From: Chryseobacterium gleum
GTDB taxonomy: Bacteria > Bacteroidota > Bacteroidia > Flavobacteriales_D > Sanyastnellaceae
Reading direction: 5' to 3'
Assembly (NCBI GenBank): GCA_945881835.1
Contig: CAMCVP010000001.1
Span: forward strand, 600,761-664,760
DNA: 64,000 nucleotides
Shown: positions 1-11,136 of the stretch, one piece after another
Position numbering within the stretch: the stretch's first letter is position 1
How the letters are laid out: each line of letters starts with the position of its first letter
The notes under the pieces: generated by a model
Databases searched by the model: none
Told to the model about the DNA's origin: nothing
Seen by the model: only the letters and a program-made list of their open reading frames with translations
Translations under genes and position numbers: made by a program

Positions 1-1146
1 CTTTCGTTCGTTTCTGTTGTGTGAAAACACATACAACGCCAAAGGCTTCTCGTTGTTTCGAATGAAATCTACCGCTTCTTCTATTGTTTCGTATTCGAAG
101 ATGGGCAGTATTGGTCCGAATATTTCTTCTTTAAAAGCTCTCGCTTCTTTCGATACATTTCCGACAATGGTTAAGCCGAACAAACGCTCGTTTGGTTTAT
201 GTTGCCCTTCAAAAAGAATTGTTCCTCCCGTATTTCGCACTTCCTCAACCATTTCGGTAAGTCGTGAATAGTGTTTTTCTGAAACAATACGTACCACTTC
301 GTCTGAATTCAATTTCTCATCTATGGTGTATTTGGAATGATAATACGTTTTTAAATGTTCCACGAATTCCGTTGATTTTCCTTTTGGAAGAAGAACATAA
401 TCGGTAGCTATGCATGTTTGTCCTGCATTGGTATATTTTCCCCAAAGAATTTTCTTCGCAGCATCTTCCAAATCGTAATTCTGTCCAACCACAACCGGCG
501 ACTTCCCACCTAGTTCAAGTGTTACGCTGGTTAGATTTTTTGCAGCGGCTCCCATGACTAATTTTCCGACACTTGGAGATCCAGTGAAGAAAATATGATT
601 GAAGGGAAGTTCTGTCAATTGCGCTGCAACACTTCCATCGCCAAGCACAACACAAACTTCTTTCGGAAGGAACGTGTCTTCAACGAAATCTTTCAGGGCT
701 TGACTAACCGTTGGAGTGAGTTCGGAAGGTTTGATAACAGCGGTATTTCCTGCGGCTAAGCAAGAGACAAGCGGAGTAAGTGTAAGTTGAACGGGATAGT
801 TCCACGGAGAAAGAATGAGGCATACACCTTTCGACTCCACATGAATTTTATTGGATGCTAATGGATTGGCGAGGTACATGCCAGGATAAGTAATTCTCAT
901 CCATTCGCGAAGTTCCTGTCTTACGGCTTTTAATTCTGCGAATATGAGCGAGAATTCCATAATGGAAGACTCGAACGAATGTTTATTCAAGTCAGATTTG
1001 AGGGCATTGGTTAATGCTTGTTCATGTTTATGTACCCCCTTTTCAAATCTATTCAGCACATCAATTCTTTCGGAAGCTTTACTGTTTTTAAATAGTAATG
1101 CATGTTTCTTTTGCTGCTCGAAGGTTTCTAAATTCAACATAGTCAT
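1..1146 (-). CDS. Aldehyde dehydrogenase (NAD(P)-dependent), C-terminus cut by window edge
   Basis: Cytosolic enzyme oxidising aldehydes to carboxylic acids with NAD(P)+. The leftward frame starts at ATG 1146 and runs off base 1, so about 382 residues are visible of the usual 450-470. Family landmarks read in order: SPWNYPVQL early, FFTGSPSVGK (cofactor-binding loop), VTLELGGKSP (the general-base Glu), NAGQTCIATDY (catalytic Cys) and EEIFGPILP near the cut. The lack of an N-terminal extension and the SPWNYP motif resemble class 3 / coniferyl-type enzymes. The start lies 3 nt after the stop of the S1/P1-type gene, so the two are probably co-transcribed. The substrate cannot be told from sequence. 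Confidence 0.9.
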   Translation of the reverse strand, partial: MTMLNLETFEQQKKHALLFKNSKASERIDVLNRFEKGVHKHEQALTNALKSDLNKHSFESSIMEFSLIFAELKAVRQELREWMRITYPGMYLANPLASNKIHVESKGVCLILSPWNYPVQLTLTPLVSCLAAGNTAVIKPSELTPTVSQALKDFVEDTFLPKEVCVVLGDGSVAAQLTELPFNHIFFTGSPSVGKLVMGAAAKNLTSVTLELGGKSPVVVGQNYDLEDAAKKILWGKYTNAGQTCIATDYVLLPKGKSTEFVEHLKTYYHSKYTIDEKLNSDEVVRIVSEKHYSRLTEMVEEVRNTGGTILFEGQHKPNERLFGLTIVGNVSKEARAFKEEIFGPILPIFEYETIEEAVDFIRNNEKPLALYVFSHNRNERK

Positions 1147-1149
1147 TTG

Positions 1150-2130
1150 TTATTCGTGTTCTCGAATCTTTTTCGTTTCGTGTTCTGTTGGCTCGTCGTT
1201 GTTTTCCTCTTCCTTCATGTACCAACCTTTTAAGTCGGGCTGTCCAGCATCGGCCCAAGCGCTTAACCAGAGGCTTCCAAGAGAATAAACAGCGGAGCGC
1301 ATTCTTCGTTCAACCTGTCCATTTAAAAGTTTGCTATACGCCTCTGAGAATTCGCGCGAATAGGTTCGCACTTCAATATTGTTTCGTACTTCAAATGAAT
1401 ATTTTTTGTCGGAAGGAAATTGTTCTGTTAATCGCTTTTCAAACGTCAACACTGAATCTACTGCGGCATAACTTTCTTTCAGTCTTTCCCAAATGAAATG
1501 CTGCGGAGCTGAAATGTATTCAGCCTGTCCAACGAAAAAGTCGTATTGTGGAAATTGAATTTCAGGCACACGACTTTCCCAAAATCCATGAATGCCTTTC
1601 TGATTTGTTTTTTGTCCGTTGTAGTTGGAAGTAGAGTGAAGAGGTACGTGAACATCGCCCACGTAATGTCCCATTTCAGCGGAGAGGCGAAGGACTTTGT
1701 TCACGTCTTTTTCTTGGAAGGCTTTTACCAATCTGGAATAAACGAAGTACAAATTCCACGGAACAATGCCATGTGCGCGCAGACTGTCTTCGCTGTATTT
1801 CGTAACGGCCTCTGACCAACGTTCGGGAAGATTTTCAAAGGGAGAAGAATTCGGAGAAGTAACGTATCGATCAACATCGAGGAAGTGACATTCCGCTTCG
1901 CCCTTCACACTGTATCTTCTTTTGTCGGGATCTACACTGTGATCTATTAAGTAGTTCATGTTGTATTTGTAGAATCCGAAAAGCTCGGGTGGAAGAGTGT
2001 ATATAGCGAGTTCGTTTATTTTCTTGTGTCCGAAGAATCCCCAATCTAAACAGAGATGCGGTTCCGGTTCTTTAGAAAAAAGAGACAAGGGTAAACAAAG
2101 TACCAATAAGATTAGTGTCTTTGTTTTCAT
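1150..2130 (-). CDS. S1/P1 nuclease or zinc-dependent phospholipase C family protein, secreted
   Basis: A 326-residue protein with an N-terminal signal peptide (hydrophobic stretch to about residue 19). The mature part begins with a DWGFFGH motif (Trp30, His35), and further on has the His/Asp-rich AEMGHYVGDVHVPLHS segment near residues 150-166 and HGFWES near 182. This arrangement is that of the trinuclear-zinc S1/P1 nuclease / phospholipase C fold, in which N-terminal Trp, several His and Asp bind zinc. It is probably periplasmic or surface-exposed and cleaves nucleic acid or phospholipid; which one is not decidable here. It ends in a charged tail rich in Glu and Lys. The ComB-like gene lies 10 nt upstream, the aldehyde dehydrogenase 3 nt downstream. 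Confidence 0.8.
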   Translation of the reverse strand: MKTKTLILLVLCLPLSLFSKEPEPHLCLDWGFFGHKKINELAIYTLPPELFGFYKYNMNYLIDHSVDPDKRRYSVKGEAECHFLDVDRYVTSPNSSPFENLPERWSEAVTKYSEDSLRAHGIVPWNLYFVYSRLVKAFQEKDVNKVLRLSAEMGHYVGDVHVPLHSTSNYNGQKTNQKGIHGFWESRVPEIQFPQYDFFVGQAEYISAPQHFIWERLKESYAAVDSVLTFEKRLTEQFPSDKKYSFEVRNNIEVRTYSREFSEAYSKLLNGQVERRMRSAVYSLGSLWLSAWADAGQPDLKGWYMKEEENNDEPTEHETKKIREHE

Positions 2131-2140
2131 TTTGCGGGTA

Positions 2141-2884
2141 TTACACGTTGTCTATTTCCAGCTTCACCAATTTTCCATCGCGAAGAATCGGAATGCAAGG
2201 CACGGTGTCTAACGTGAGGCAGTACTTCACGTCCTTTTGAATTTTCAATTTCATCAGTCGCTTGCGATGAGAACTAGCGCGAAGGAAACTGTAGAAGTTA
2301 TCGCGAGCAGAACGATATAAAAACTTAGCCGAGATGGTGCTGTCTTCGTTCGATACGAATTTGCGACTTTCTAAAAGAATGTCGGCAATGGCTCCGGCGC
2401 AGATGGTATCTTCCAAATTCATTTTTTCCTTCCAACCCGATGCAAGAATGAGAACGTTTTTGTTTTGGGTAACCAACCAATTACTGAGGTAAGTTAGGTT
2501 GTTCAAACAACCAATTACAACAGTGCTTTTTTCTTTGGCGACTTCAATTGCGTTAGTCCCGTTGGTGGTCGTAAGCACCACTGTTTTTCCAACTAAATCA
2601 GGATTCATAAATGCGTAGGGAGAGTTTCCGAAGTCGAAACCTTCCACCACTTTTCCGTCTCTTTCTGCAGCGGTAATGTATCCTTTCGATTTATAATCAA
2701 CGGCTTTTTCAACCGAATTGATTGGAATGATTTCTTTAATCCCACAATGAAGACCTGTGGTAATTGCGCTTGTGGCGCGAAGCACATCAATAACAACCAC
2801 AATATCGAACCCATTATCGTATAACGGGAAATGACTTGGGGCGTAGCAAACTTCTACAATCTTTCTTTCGCTTAATGCTGGCAT
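2141..2884 (-). CDS. comB: 2-phosphosulfolactate phosphatase family protein (ComB-like)
   Basis: A 247-residue cytosolic protein of the ComB family, which removes phosphate from 2-phosphosulfolactate to give sulfolactate in coenzyme M synthesis. Family motifs seen: VVVIDVLRATSAITTGL near the N-terminus, the acidic TAAERDGKVVEGFDFGNSP segment, and the TTTNGTNAI loop. Bacteroidota are not known to make coenzyme M, so the reaction may serve another sulfonate or a related phosphate ester; this is inference. First gene of a leftward group; a weak -7-like box (TATTTTTA) lies roughly 20 nt before the ATG. Family assignment is secure, physiological role is not. Confidence 0.85.
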   Translation of the reverse strand: MPALSERKIVEVCYAPSHFPLYDNGFDIVVVIDVLRATSAITTGLHCGIKEIIPINSVEKAVDYKSKGYITAAERDGKVVEGFDFGNSPYAFMNPDLVGKTVVLTTTNGTNAIEVAKEKSTVVIGCLNNLTYLSNWLVTQNKNVLILASGWKEKMNLEDTICAGAIADILLESRKFVSNEDSTISAKFLYRSARDNFYSFLRASSHRKRLMKLKIQKDVKYCLTLDTVPCIPILRDGKLVKLEIDNV

Positions 2885-2977
2885 AGGTTAGGTTCTAAGA
2901 GGCTAAAAATAAGAAAAGAAAAGGAAAGCAGCGAATTTGTTTATGCCATAACTAACTTCGCATACTAATCAGAACCC

Positions 2978-3928
2978 ATGCGTGTAAACAAATTCATTAG
3001 CGAATCAGGACTTTGTAGCCGAAGAGAAGCGGACAAGTTTATTGAACGCGGTCTTGTTACTATTAATGGAAAGAAGGTAGGACTGGGTGCCGAAGTTGGA
3101 CCAAGAGACGTAGTGAAAGTGAACGGTCGCGGTCTCAACCGAGAAGAGAAGCAAGATTTGGTATTGGCTTTCAACAAGCCTATGGGTGTTGTTTCTACGA
3201 CAGATAAAGTTGAGAAGAACAACATCATAGATTACATAAGCTACAGCGAACGGATTTTTCCGATTGGAAGATTAGATAAAGATTCTCAAGGACTTATTCT
3301 CTTGACGAATAATGGCGACTTGGTGAACAAGATTCTTCGAGCAGGAAACAAGAATGAAAAAGAATATATCGTAAGTGTAGATCGCCCGTTGTTTGCAGAT
3401 TTCGCAGAGAAGATGAGTCAAGGTGTGCCTATTCTTGGTGTTCAAACTCGCCGCTGCAAAGTTGTTGTTGAAACGCCGTACGTATTTCGAATTACACTTA
3501 TACAAGGACTGAACAGACAGATTCGAAGAATGTGTGAGCACTTTGGATATAACGTAACAAAGTTGGAACGTTGTCGAATCATGCACATTGGTTTGCAAGG
3601 GCTGCAGCTGGGTGAGTTCAGACCTTTAGAGGAAGATGAGATGAGGCTGTTGAATAAGTATTTGGAAAAATCGAAATCAGAAGCTCCAGAGAAAAAAGTT
3701 GTGAGCACTGACGATAAGCCCAAACCCAAGCCGAAGCCAAGGTCAAAACCGAGAACGGGTTCTTCAGCTTCTTCACCGTCGTCATCAAAACCAAGATTTA
3801 AAGCGGGTAGTAAATCGCACGCTAAGCCGGGTGAACGAACGTTTCGTAACGGACCGAGCAAAGGAAGTAGCAGTCGCGGAAATTCAGGGAAAAGCAGTCG
3901 CGGAGGTGCTAAAAGAACCGGCAGATAG
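2978..3928 (+). CDS. rluF: 23S rRNA pseudouridine synthase, RluF type
   Basis: Converts a uridine of 23S rRNA to pseudouridine (in E. coli RluF, U2604). Residues 1-50 form an S4-type RNA-binding domain ([19 protein letters not shown]). The catalytic RluA/RsuA-type domain follows, with the signature [10 protein letters not shown] containing the catalytic Asp at about residue 100, and the [10 protein letters not shown] motif typical of the RluF branch. After about residue 230 comes a low-complexity basic tail rich in Lys-Pro, Ser, Gly and Arg (about 85 residues), common in Bacteroidota homologues and probably a disordered RNA-contacting region. A -7-like box TAACTTCG at 2953-2960 lies 17 nt before the start. 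Confidence 0.92.
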   Translation: MRVNKFISESGLCSRREADKFIERGLVTINGKKVGLGAEVGPRDVVKVNGRGLNREEKQDLVLAFNKPMGVVSTTDKVEKNNIIDYISYSERIFPIGRLDKDSQGLILLTNNGDLVNKILRAGNKNEKEYIVSVDRPLFADFAEKMSQGVPILGVQTRRCKVVVETPYVFRITLIQGLNRQIRRMCEHFGYNVTKLERCRIMHIGLQGLQLGEFRPLEEDEMRLLNKYLEKSKSEAPEKKVVSTDDKPKPKPKPRSKPRTGSSASSPSSSKPRFKAGSKSHAKPGERTFRNGPSKGSSSRGNSGKSSRGGAKRTGR

Positions 3929-3930
3929 AA

Positions 3931-5278
<1,348 letters not shown>

Positions 5279-5294
5279 GTTAATCTTAAAGTTT

Positions 5295-5318
5295 AAAAAG
5301 GGCCGAAAGGCCCTTTTT
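5295..5318. terminator. Bidirectional rho-independent terminator
   Basis: AAAAAGGGCC - GAAA - GGCCCTTTTT, a perfect 10-bp stem with a GNRA tetraloop and T-runs on both strands. It lies between converging eno and the 1488-residue protein gene and serves both. Confidence 0.9.
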
Positions 5319-5320
5319 AA

Positions 5321-8300
5321 TTATTGATTTAATTCAGGATAACGATCCAGCAGGTCATCGCGCTTTTTCTTAGAGGCTAGCATGGACCAAGAGAATTTCT
5401 TCTTGCCATCTTCATACCTTCTGTTTTCATCTTTCACAGCCGTTAATATTTCTAAGAAAGCCGCATCAGAGCTTATAACTGTAAGTATGTTCAATTTGTA
5501 TTCAAACATAAACCAAGTCGCTCCATCTATTTCAATATAAAGTCTGAAAATATCGCCACTACGGCGCTTTTCAATCTCAATCAATCCTTTCGTGTATTTG
5601 AATATTTGTTTCTTGCCCATGGAAGCAACTCCGAGAGGACCACTTGTTGTGAAGGTCTCTAAGTCTTCGTGCCAGACCCATTTCAAATCTCCGAAATAAA
5701 TGAATTGTTGAAGTTCTTCTGGAAGTTTTTTCAATTCACCATCCAAAGCCATGTCGGCGATTATTTTATCGGATTTCGCTGTTCCTAAAAACTCCACGAG
5801 ACTTTTTTCGAATTGTGTTTTTGTTAGATCAATAGGATCTAAATTTCCGGCATTGATAAACTTCTCTGCCAAATATTTTTGGGCTCCTTCATCGAATGGG
5901 AAATTTAACAATGTTGTGCTTTGTGCATTCAAAACAGAATCATTCGTCTGAAACTGCACGGTGCCGACCGACTTCATGGTCATCATGCCGTAATCGACAT
6001 TGAAGTCCATCACACCATCCCCGGTTAGTTCGCAGGTTGACGTATTTAATCCAAGTAGTTGTCCAGGTAATTTCGGTTGGCGAATTTTCTCTTTCGATCC
6101 GATGTAGTATGTTTTCTTTCCCTTATCGAAATACAAATAGCCCGTTGATTCGATCAGTCCATGATCTTTCTTATTTGGTTTTGCACTCAAGAATCCAGGA
6201 TAGATTTTCATAGGAGGTTCATCTTTTACAATAACGCCAACTCCCAATTTCGACATGGTCATGTCGCGCAAAGTGCTATCAACAGGAATATAGATTTCAA
6301 GCGGGTTTATTTCCGACTTGAATTTGAAGAACGTGCGCGCAATGCTACTGCAATTGTGAAGAATACGAACGCCTCCTGTAAAAGTTAAATTCGGATTGCT
6401 GGCATGTATTTCGAACTTTCCGTAATATTCAAAAGCGGGAGATAAGAAGAATTGATCAGTCTCTTTAATATCTCCGAAGGCAACCGTTTGATAAGTGGAG
6501 TCGAGTCGGAAAGTATTGATATGAATCTTCTGCTCTTTCTTGTTCTCGTCCTTGTATATTATGTCGCCACTTCCCTCGTATTTCTTACGTCCCTCAATTT
6601 TCAAACTTGCATTGAAAATCTTGTGGTACTGGGTAACGAAGTTGCTAATAACTTGGGCACGCTCTAGCTGACGCATGTTTGCCCACTTGTCAATAATAAC
6701 GTAGTTACTATCCGGCTGTACTTTGGAATCGGCAACAATGATGTATTCGATTTTTTTGCAAGTGAGTCGATTGTTTTTCACGTCATATTTCGCAAATGGA
6801 GAAAGGAAATTCAGGCTATCCTGATTCGGATCAATGGAATAAAAATTACTCCGCTTCTTTTCAGCATCGGTGTCAATAACAAAGTCGTTGTCTGCTTTTC
6901 GAGATGAAGTAAGTTCCATCTCGGATTTGTCCATGTACCATGTGAATTGATCCATGAAACAAACATAGAGGTTGGTTGGAAATTCGATTTTTGTCTCACC
7001 ACTGTTACTTTTGAATTGACCTTTTCGCGAATCAAAATCCACATCGGCACTTACGTTATCTGTTTTGAATGCTAAGCCAGGATCTTCAGGATTAGATTTT
7101 AATTCAAACGCTGCTGTGTCTGACAGAATTTTTCTGTTTCGGAATTTGAATAGTTTCGCTGTAAGCTTTGCTCCCACAAATTCTGCCGCCCCGTTGCCTG
7201 TCATACCTGTTGGTTCAAGACGCATAGTTCCCTTGAATTTTGCTTCTTGGTTGAAACACTCAACTAGATCGTCGTTCGTGGTGACTTCCAATTTATCTTT
7301 CTTTGGGAAGTATTGCAAATCCATTTTACTGGCTTGCGCGTCGGGTACATTCGCTTTTTTATCACTCTTATTAGTGAAAGAATTGGCCAATCCAAATACC
7401 TCTTCAGGAACATAGGTGAAAGAGTTGGAAAGAGAGGTAGAGGTTAAGTAATCGAGTTTTCCCTTTCCTTTCAATCCGGAAAAGTTCAAGGTTAAATCTC
7501 CAGTTACTTTCGCTTTGCCACCATATGCTTGGAAGCCCGAATCGGTTGTGTTAATCTGAAATCCTAAACTGTTGTCTTCCATTAACACAAGCGGTTCTTT
7601 AATGTCTGGAAATATTCCACCGCTAACCAACGTTCCTTGAAACTTCAAATTTTTCTTATTGAAGTTGTCGAGCGAGTCAATTTGAAACGGTTCCACTTCA
7701 AAGTAAAACCCATCACGCTTGTATTTTCCTTTTTGAATGGAATATGAATCGTAAAACACATTGGAAGTTTTGTTACAGGTTAATATGGGATATTGCGGAT
7801 AATCTTTCGAATGATAACCGCTTTTGTTCGTCGGATGGTCAATCTCTAAAGATCCTGAGAGACCTGAGAGGACATTTTTAACGCGTGTTTTCGGGTAGTT
7901 TCCAAAATTGTCCGGTGCGCGGGTGTAATCATCGACGTAAATAACTGCTGAATCAATTTCAGCCATTTCAAATTTGAATTGATCGTAAATGAAATTGTAT
8001 TTCGCACCCATTAATTCGAAATTACCCGTGTTCACTCTTCCGCTAAAGCTAAAGTCACGATCCTTGTGTAAGATAATTTCTCCACCTGTTGGATAGATCA
8101 TTACTTTTTGGGAATCGCTAAGTAAAACACTATTCACACCTTTAATAATGAGATCGCGCGTAAGCAGGCTAAACCGCGCATTTTCGGAACGATCCACTTC
8201 AGAAATAATTTGTATCACATCGTAATCGGCATTTCCACGATTGTTTTCAATGTGCCTGTATAATTTCTGAAGCAACACAATGTTTCTTGTTTCTATATCG

Positions 8301-9787
8301 TATTGAATATATCCTTTGTTCGTTAAATCAATAAGAATCGGCACCCACTGCTCAACACCCGTGTGTGCTTGTCGTGCGAATTCAATAGCGTTGAACGTAT
8401 CAGACTGAACTGCTTTTCCTGTTCGATACAAAATGTAAACGGGATGGTCATTCGAAATCCCCGCTAGGGTAGAAAATCTTTTTTCTTTGAAGTAATCAAC
8501 CGATTCGAAATCCGCGTTACCACCAGGCACAGAACCAAATGTTCCGAAGTTCATGTAGGGCGCATCAATATTCCATTGGACGCTTTCAAAATACATTTCC
8601 ACTTCGTGGAAGGTATTTTGAAAGGGAGAAGGGGAAACTCCATTTTCAGTTCGAGACAATTCAAGATTCCTTGTCTTTTTCGTGAACATGAAAAATAAGT
8701 CAGGGTGATAAATGCTATCGGAATCTAAACGCATTTTAATGGAAGTATTACTGCTTTGAATGCGATCTGGACGAATTTCGAAAAGTAAACTTTGAGCAAT
8801 GACAAAGGCCTTCTTCTCGCGGTAGAAAATAAGACTGGCCGGTGTTTCTTCAGTTCCTGTTCCCTCCAGTTTTTTTCCTGACATCGTGAAACCACCTTCG
8901 TAGTCCACGTTAGGTACAATGTTTTTAATCTGCAGTCGCTGAAAATAAGATTCGAACATCGGATAAGAGGCTGTCTCTTCAGTTTTGTTTCCAATAATCT
9001 TTTCTGTCAACTTTCCAGAAAGCGGCTTGTCGAAGAATTCATTGTAGAACATAACGCTGTCTATAACGTAACGCGTCTCCTTGATTTTGATGTTGTAGTG
9101 ATTGAATGAGACGTAGGTTTTTTCAGGGTCGTAGCCCGCGCGCTGCCAAGTTACACGTCCCTCATTTCCATAAAACTTTTCAAGTGTTGGGAAGTAATTG
9201 CCCGTGGTTTTGTAAATCACTGAACTATCTCCGCGACTGAAGCATTTTATATCCGTTTCATCGAAGGAAATGTGCGGTAATGAATCGAAGAGGAAGTGAT
9301 AAGAATTGTTATTCGTCTTCCATTTAAGCGATTCATTCTTGAAAAATGTAAGGTCCCTGAAAAGCCCCAAACTCGACTCAACAAATTCAGCTCCGTATTT
9401 CTTTAATTTTTTGTCGGAATAAAGTTTAACGACCATGTCGTTCCATTCCTTCAATTCTGGTTCGCTTTTTCCAGAATTCGGGAAGTTGATAAAGGACTGA
9501 ATGTAGTTGTCATAGTCGGGGAAAACCTTCGCTTTAATATCAATGAACAAGTTCAAGGTTTCGCGGAATTGTTTCTTCTGTGCTTCAGAATAGACGTTTT
9601 CCTCTAACCACATCTTAGACAGTTTCTTTTCAATCTGATCCTTTCCGTAATCTTTGCGTTGGTCTTCAAAAAGCTTAGTGAGATAACCAAGCATTTTTTC
9701 ATCTTCTTCAGGCAGTTTCTCGCCCTTTTGAGCAGAAACAACAAGGCTTATCAATAACGTGAAAAACAGGAAAATTAATTTCTTCAT
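5321..9787 (-). CDS. Very large secreted protein of unknown function (1488 residues)
   Basis: I do not recognise a characterised family. The N-terminus is a clear signal peptide (MKKLIFLFFTLLISLVVSAQ), so it is exported. Residues 25-150 look alpha-helical and charged. The rest is beta-rich with recurring phrases of the type 'fxGtg.. y' such as FSGLKGKGKLDY, TGMTGNGAAEF, YEGSGDIIYKD and CELTGDGVMDFNVDYG, which suggests repeated beta layers as in AsmA/TamB- or LptA-like envelope proteins; this is a resemblance only. No T9SS sorting domain is visible at the C-terminus (ends in a Lys-rich helix), so periplasmic or outer-membrane-associated location is more likely than the surface. A -7-like box TAACCTTG lies about 20 nt before the ATG. 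It stands alone between terminator and divergent thiolase gene. Confidence 0.85.
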   Translation of the reverse strand: MKKLIFLFFTLLISLVVSAQKGEKLPEEDEKMLGYLTKLFEDQRKDYGKDQIEKKLSKMWLEENVYSEAQKKQFRETLNLFIDIKAKVFPDYDNYIQSFINFPNSGKSEPELKEWNDMVVKLYSDKKLKKYGAEFVESSLGLFRDLTFFKNESLKWKTNNNSYHFLFDSLPHISFDETDIKCFSRGDSSVIYKTTGNYFPTLEKFYGNEGRVTWQRAGYDPEKTYVSFNHYNIKIKETRYVIDSVMFYNEFFDKPLSGKLTEKIIGNKTEETASYPMFESYFQRLQIKNIVPNVDYEGGFTMSGKKLEGTGTEETPASLIFYREKKAFVIAQSLLFEIRPDRIQSSNTSIKMRLDSDSIYHPDLFFMFTKKTRNLELSRTENGVSPSPFQNTFHEVEMYFESVQWNIDAPYMNFGTFGSVPGGNADFESVDYFKEKRFSTLAGISNDHPVYILYRTGKAVQSDTFNAIEFARQAHTGVEQWVPILIDLTNKGYIQYDIETRNIVLLQKLYRHIENNRGNADYDVIQIISEVDRSENARFSLLTRDLIIKGVNSVLLSDSQKVMIYPTGGEIILHKDRDFSFSGRVNTGNFELMGAKYNFIYDQFKFEMAEIDSAVIYVDDYTRAPDNFGNYPKTRVKNVLSGLSGSLEIDHPTNKSGYHSKDYPQYPILTCNKTSNVFYDSYSIQKGKYKRDGFYFEVEPFQIDSLDNFNKKNLKFQGTLVSGGIFPDIKEPLVLMEDNSLGFQINTTDSGFQAYGGKAKVTGDLTLNFSGLKGKGKLDYLTSTSLSNSFTYVPEEVFGLANSFTNKSDKKANVPDAQASKMDLQYFPKKDKLEVTTNDDLVECFNQEAKFKGTMRLEPTGMTGNGAAEFVGAKLTAKLFKFRNRKILSDTAAFELKSNPEDPGLAFKTDNVSADVDFDSRKGQFKSNSGETKIEFPTNLYVCFMDQFTWYMDKSEMELTSSRKADNDFVIDTDAEKKRSNFYSIDPNQDSLNFLSPFAKYDVKNNRLTCKKIEYIIVADSKVQPDSNYVIIDKWANMRQLERAQVISNFVTQYHKIFNASLKIEGRKKYEGSGDIIYKDENKKEQKIHINTFRLDSTYQTVAFGDIKETDQFFLSPAFEYYGKFEIHASNPNLTFTGGVRILHNCSSIARTFFKFKSEINPLEIYIPVDSTLRDMTMSKLGVGVIVKDEPPMKIYPGFLSAKPNKKDHGLIESTGYLYFDKGKKTYYIGSKEKIRQPKLPGQLLGLNTSTCELTGDGVMDFNVDYGMMTMKSVGTVQFQTNDSVLNAQSTTLLNFPFDEGAQKYLAEKFINAGNLDPIDLTKTQFEKSLVEFLGTAKSDKIIADMALDGELKKLPEELQQFIYFGDLKWVWHEDLETFTTSGPLGVASMGKKQIFKYTKGLIEIEKRRSGDIFRLYIEIDGATWFMFEYKLNILTVISSDAAFLEILTAVKDENRRYEDGKKKFSWSMLASKKKRDDLLDRYPELNQ

Positions 9788-9918
9788 TGTCGCAGGTCTA
9801 GTTCCATTACAAGGTTAACGCATTTTTCCGACGAATCATTTTCTGAACGGTTCGAAAAAGGCGCATATTTTCAACAAAGCCACTCCTGATTATCGTGCCA
9901 AATTCGTAGAAGACTTCG

Positions 9919-9926
9919 TACCTTTG
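9919..9926 (+). promoter_or_regulatory. Predicted -7 promoter box of the thiolase gene
   Basis: TACCTTTG, exact TAnnTTTG match, ends 19 nt before ATG 9946. Confidence 0.6.
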
Positions 9927-9945
9927 CGGCCTAATCACTTTTGCA

Positions 9946-11127
9946 ATGAACAAAGAGGTATTTATCGTTTCAGCCGTGCGCACTCCAATGGGAAGTTTCG
10001 GCGGATCATTAGCTAGCGTTTCTGCTACACAATTGGGTGCTACTGCTATAAAAGGAGCACTGAATAAAATTAACTTGAATCCTGAAGAGGTTCAAGAAGT
10101 AATTATGGGTTCGGTTCTACAAGCCAACCTTGGTCAAGCACCTGCACGTCAGGCTGCGAAATTTGCTGGACTTTCAGATAGCGTGCAATGCACCACTGTG
10201 AATAAAGTATGTGCTTCAGGAATGAAAGCAATCATGATGGCTGCGCAAAGCATTCAATGCGGAGATGCAGATGTGGTGGTTGCAGGTGGTATGGAAAGCA
10301 TGAGCCGCGTTCCGTTCTATTCAGAGAATTTACGTTGGGGAAATAAATACGGAAATGTGACTATGATCGACGGTTTGGCGAAAGACGGACTAACCGACGT
10401 ATATCACAATTATCCAATGGGAAATGCAGCTGAGCTTTGCGCGAAAGAGTGCAACATTTCTCGCGAAGCACAAGACGAATTCGCTATTGAATCATATAAG
10501 CGTTCTGCTGCTGCTTGGGCATCTGGACAGTACGCAAATGAAATTGTTCCAGTTGAAGTAGTTGGAAGAAAAGGCGATGTAGTTCTTTTCGCTGAAGACG
10601 AAGAATACAAAAACGTAAGTTTCGATAAAATTCCTGGACTTCGTCCGGTATTCGCGAAAGACGGTACGGTTACCGCTGCGAATGCTTCAACCATGAACGA
10701 CGGTGCTGCGGCATTGATCTTAATGAGCAGAGAGAAAATGGAAGCGTTAGGTCTTACGCCATTGGCAAAGCTTACAGGCTACGCAGATGCAGAGCAAGCG
10801 CCAGAGTGGTTCACCACAACTCCTTCATTGGCTTTACCCAAAGCTGCTGCAAAGGCAGGCGTGAAATTGGAAGATTTAGACTTAATTGAATTGAATGAAG
10901 CGTTCAGTGTTGTTGGAATTGTGAATACACAAAAAATGAACTTAGATCCAGCGAAGGTGAACGTGAACGGCGGTGCTGTTTCATTGGGTCACCCACTCGG
11001 ATGCAGCGGTGCACGTATTGTTGTGTCGTTGGTTCACGCTTTGAAAAATCGCAATCAGAAATTAGGTGGTGCCGGTATTTGTAACGGTGGCGGTGGCGCA
11101 AGCGCTGTTGTTGTTGAAGCCCTATAA
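9946..11127 (+). CDS. Acetyl-CoA C-acetyltransferase (thiolase II)
   Basis: Condenses or cleaves acetoacetyl-CoA / two acetyl-CoA (fatty acid, ketone body or polyhydroxyalkanoate metabolism). 393 residues, full thiolase length. Catalytic residues seen: nucleophilic Cys89 in NKVCASGMKAI, His in GHPLGCSGAR and the second Cys in GGICNGGGGASA; the NEAF motif is present. The TPMGSFGG start and short length fit the biosynthetic acetyl-CoA acetyltransferase subgroup. The next gene begins 9 nt after the stop, suggesting read-through, although the two functions are unrelated. A different, PaaJ-like thiolase lies at 17086. Confidence 0.92.
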   Translation: MNKEVFIVSAVRTPMGSFGGSLASVSATQLGATAIKGALNKINLNPEEVQEVIMGSVLQANLGQAPARQAAKFAGLSDSVQCTTVNKVCASGMKAIMMAAQSIQCGDADVVVAGGMESMSRVPFYSENLRWGNKYGNVTMIDGLAKDGLTDVYHNYPMGNAAELCAKECNISREAQDEFAIESYKRSAAAWASGQYANEIVPVEVVGRKGDVVLFAEDEEYKNVSFDKIPGLRPVFAKDGTVTAANASTMNDGAAALILMSREKMEALGLTPLAKLTGYADAEQAPEWFTTTPSLALPKAAAKAGVKLEDLDLIELNEAFSVVGIVNTQKMNLDPAKVNVNGGAVSLGHPLGCSGARIVVSLVHALKNRNQKLGGAGICNGGGGASAVVVEAL

Positions 11128-11136
11128 CTGAAATAA

